DNA of 43,818 nt from Verrucomicrobia subdivision 6 bacterium (GTDB taxonomy: Bacteria > Verrucomicrobiota > Verrucomicrobiia > Methylacidiphilales > Verrucolacustridaceae): contig CANESK010000005.1 in assembly GCA_947441075.1 (NCBI GenBank), positions 1 through 43,818 on the forward strand, in the 5' to 3' direction. Below the pieces are notes generated by a model. It made no database searches, was not told where the DNA came from, and saw only the letters and a program-made list of their open reading frames with translations. The translations under genes were made by a program, and so were the position numbers. Positions 42,775 through 43,818 of the stretch are shown here, piece by piece (position 1 is the first letter of the stretch; each line of letters begins with the position of its first letter).

Positions 42775-43616
42775 TCGGCTGCTTACGAAGAATTTCTGCG
42801 GTGGCGGGAAATACCTTTCTGGAAGCGGTCCGGCAGAAGGTATTTGCGGTGCTTTTGGTGTTTGCTTTGGTTTTGATCGGCGGAGCGAACTATTTCACGG
42901 AGTTTTCCTTTCAGGAACAGTTTAAGTTTCTCAAGGATCTGGGGTATGCGGCGATCAGTCTGACGGGTTTATTGGTGGGGCTTCTGGGGGCGGCCCAATT
43001 AATTCCTGGGGAAATTGAAAAGCGAACGATTTTGACTGCTCTTTGTCGTCCTCTACGCAGATGGGAGTTTGTCGTGGGGAAATATTTTGGGCTGACCGCT
43101 TATTTGGCTTTGATGGTGGTGGTTATGGCGTTAGCGGTCTGGGGGGTTCTGGGTTGGAAGGAAGGGCAGTTTTTGCGAGCTGAGGGGCTGGACCCTGAGG
43201 CGGCGGCGGCGATTCGGGCGGAGGCGATGGACCCGCGTTTACTTCAAGCGGTTTTATTAGTGGGGGCAAAATTAGCAGTGGTGGCTGCCTTGGCGGTATT
43301 TTTTAGCACGATCGCGACTTCGACAACTTTTGTCATGGCGATGACACTTTTGGTCTATCTGATTGGGCATTTGCAGTCGGTGGCGAGGGAGCAGTGGTTG
43401 GAGGCAGGGGAGGTGTCTCGCTGGACGGTGAGGATTTTTTTAGCGGTCGTGGCTCTGCTTGTGCCTGATTTTAATCTTTATAATCTGATCGATGAAATTG
43501 TGGCGGGGAATGTGGTGGTATGGCGAACAACGCTGGAGGTGGTGGGGTATTCGGGAGTGTACATTGGAGTCCTTTTGGCGGCGGCGGCCTGCATGTTTGA
43601 GGGGAGAGATATTTGA
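42771..43616 (+). CDS. ABC-2 type transporter permease
   Basis: A 281-aa membrane protein with about six hydrophobic segments and the usual ABC-2 start, RRISAVAGNTFLEAVRQKVF. The region LIPGEIEKRTILTALCRPLR is the typical coupling segment of this family (E-x-x-x-R-T-h). Periplasmic loops are small. It forms the membrane half of the exporter with the ATPase upstream (ATGA overlap), and its own stop overlaps the next gene as TTGA. Substrate unknown. Confidence 0.92.
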   Translation: MIGCLRRISAVAGNTFLEAVRQKVFAVLLVFALVLIGGANYFTEFSFQEQFKFLKDLGYAAISLTGLLVGLLGAAQLIPGEIEKRTILTALCRPLRRWEFVVGKYFGLTAYLALMVVVMALAVWGVLGWKEGQFLRAEGLDPEAAAAIRAEAMDPRLLQAVLLVGAKLAVVAALAVFFSTIATSTTFVMAMTLLVYLIGHLQSVAREQWLEAGEVSRWTVRIFLAVVALLVPDFNLYNLIDEIVAGNVVVWRTTLEVVGYSGVYIGVLLAAAACMFEGRDI

Positions 43617-43818
43617 AGCCAATCGCGGCCCTGGCTGGGGCTTTGGTCCTTTTACTGGTTTGGGGGGGAGCCAAGATTCCTTGGGAAAAAGCGATGGCTC
43701 GAGATCAGAGGAAGGCAACCTACGGATTTAGTGGACCGACGACGGTGGCGATTCGCGAAAAAGTAGGGCAAGGACTGGCTTTGGCGGCCTTAGGAGGATT
43801 TCGTGGTCTGGCGGCAAA
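43613..43818 (+). CDS. membrane-anchored unknown protein (3' partial)
   Basis: An open frame runs from a TTG overlapping the permease stop (TTGA) to the right edge, giving 68 codons. It starts with a hydrophobic anchor (MKPIAALAGALVLLLVWGG) and later has LALAALGGFRGLAA. This phrase recalls membrane-anchored helical-repeat proteins next to ABC-2 transporters in PVC bacteria; that recall is from memory. Codon use is like that of the neighbours. The rest of the gene lies outside the window. Confidence 0.7.
   Translation, partial: MKPIAALAGALVLLLVWGGAKIPWEKAMARDQRKATYGFSGPTTVAIREKVGQGLALAALGGFRGLAA

Overview
The window is a gene-dense stretch of a bacterial chromosome with about 47 protein genes, no rRNA, tRNA or CRISPR, and no gene-free gap over about 215 bases. 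The protein families suggest Verrucomicrobiota or a close PVC relative: DUF4912 paired with a GH57 branching enzyme, a TIGR03790 protein, a SYLF protein, a 'LGGFRGLAA' membrane-anchored protein beside an ABC-2 transporter, and small CPTCKD and four-helix membrane proteins. This assignment is inferred from family content, not from a marker gene. Few genes have a clear Shine-Dalgarno sequence. By eye the + strand is G-rich almost throughout, including across genes on the - strand, which suggests the + strand is the leading strand of replication.

Layout. 1-2003: end of an outer-membrane TpsB/Omp85 transporter. 2037-3565 (-): superoxide dismutase, then a MEMO-family protein. 3705-6806: serS, an Nramp metal transporter and an overlapping UspA protein. 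6844-6978: a pair of double-hairpin repeats. 7019-8688: SYLF protein and a MotB-like OmpA protein. 8685-9062 (-): cupin. 9126-10645: GAF-SpoIIE phosphatase and a small unknown protein. 10636-13500 (-): DUF4912 protein and GH57 branching enzyme. 13618-16466: hisF-trpE-trpG. 16493-17775 (-): spermidine-synthase-like and membrane proteins. 17838-18341: unknown protein. 18344-24940: complete pho regulon phoB-phoR-pstS-pstC-pstA-pstB-phoU with two Pho boxes. 24966-27664 (-): nrnA-truB-ribF. 27753-29626: small membrane protein, YhaM-like HD nuclease, SOUL protein. 29636-35090 (-): compact six-gene operon of ppx core, separate HD domain, alkaline-phosphatase-like pseudoenzyme, rsmA, NUDIX and carotenoid-desaturase-like oxidoreductase. 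35222-38650: guaA, hisD, hisB. 38703-41445 (-): metallo-beta-lactamase protein and TIGR03790 protein. 41657-43818: acylphosphatase, ABC ATPase, ABC permease and a truncated membrane-anchored protein.

How the genes work together. The pho block is a full phosphate-sensing and uptake unit: PhoR/PhoB act on boxes before phoB and pstS, PstSCAB imports phosphate and PhoU links transport to PhoR. About 10 kb away, an exopolyphosphatase is split into an ASKHA gene and an HD gene, followed by an alkaline phosphatase homologue whose catalytic and metal-binding residues are nearly all replaced. Many neighbouring genes overlap as NTGA (stop TGA sharing bases with start NTG). All four N are used, including CTG, which points to translational coupling and a probable CTG start for rsmA.

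The strongest second-look items are the pseudo-alkaline-phosphatase, the split Ppx, the CTGA overlaps, the double-hairpin repeats and the small unknown genes.
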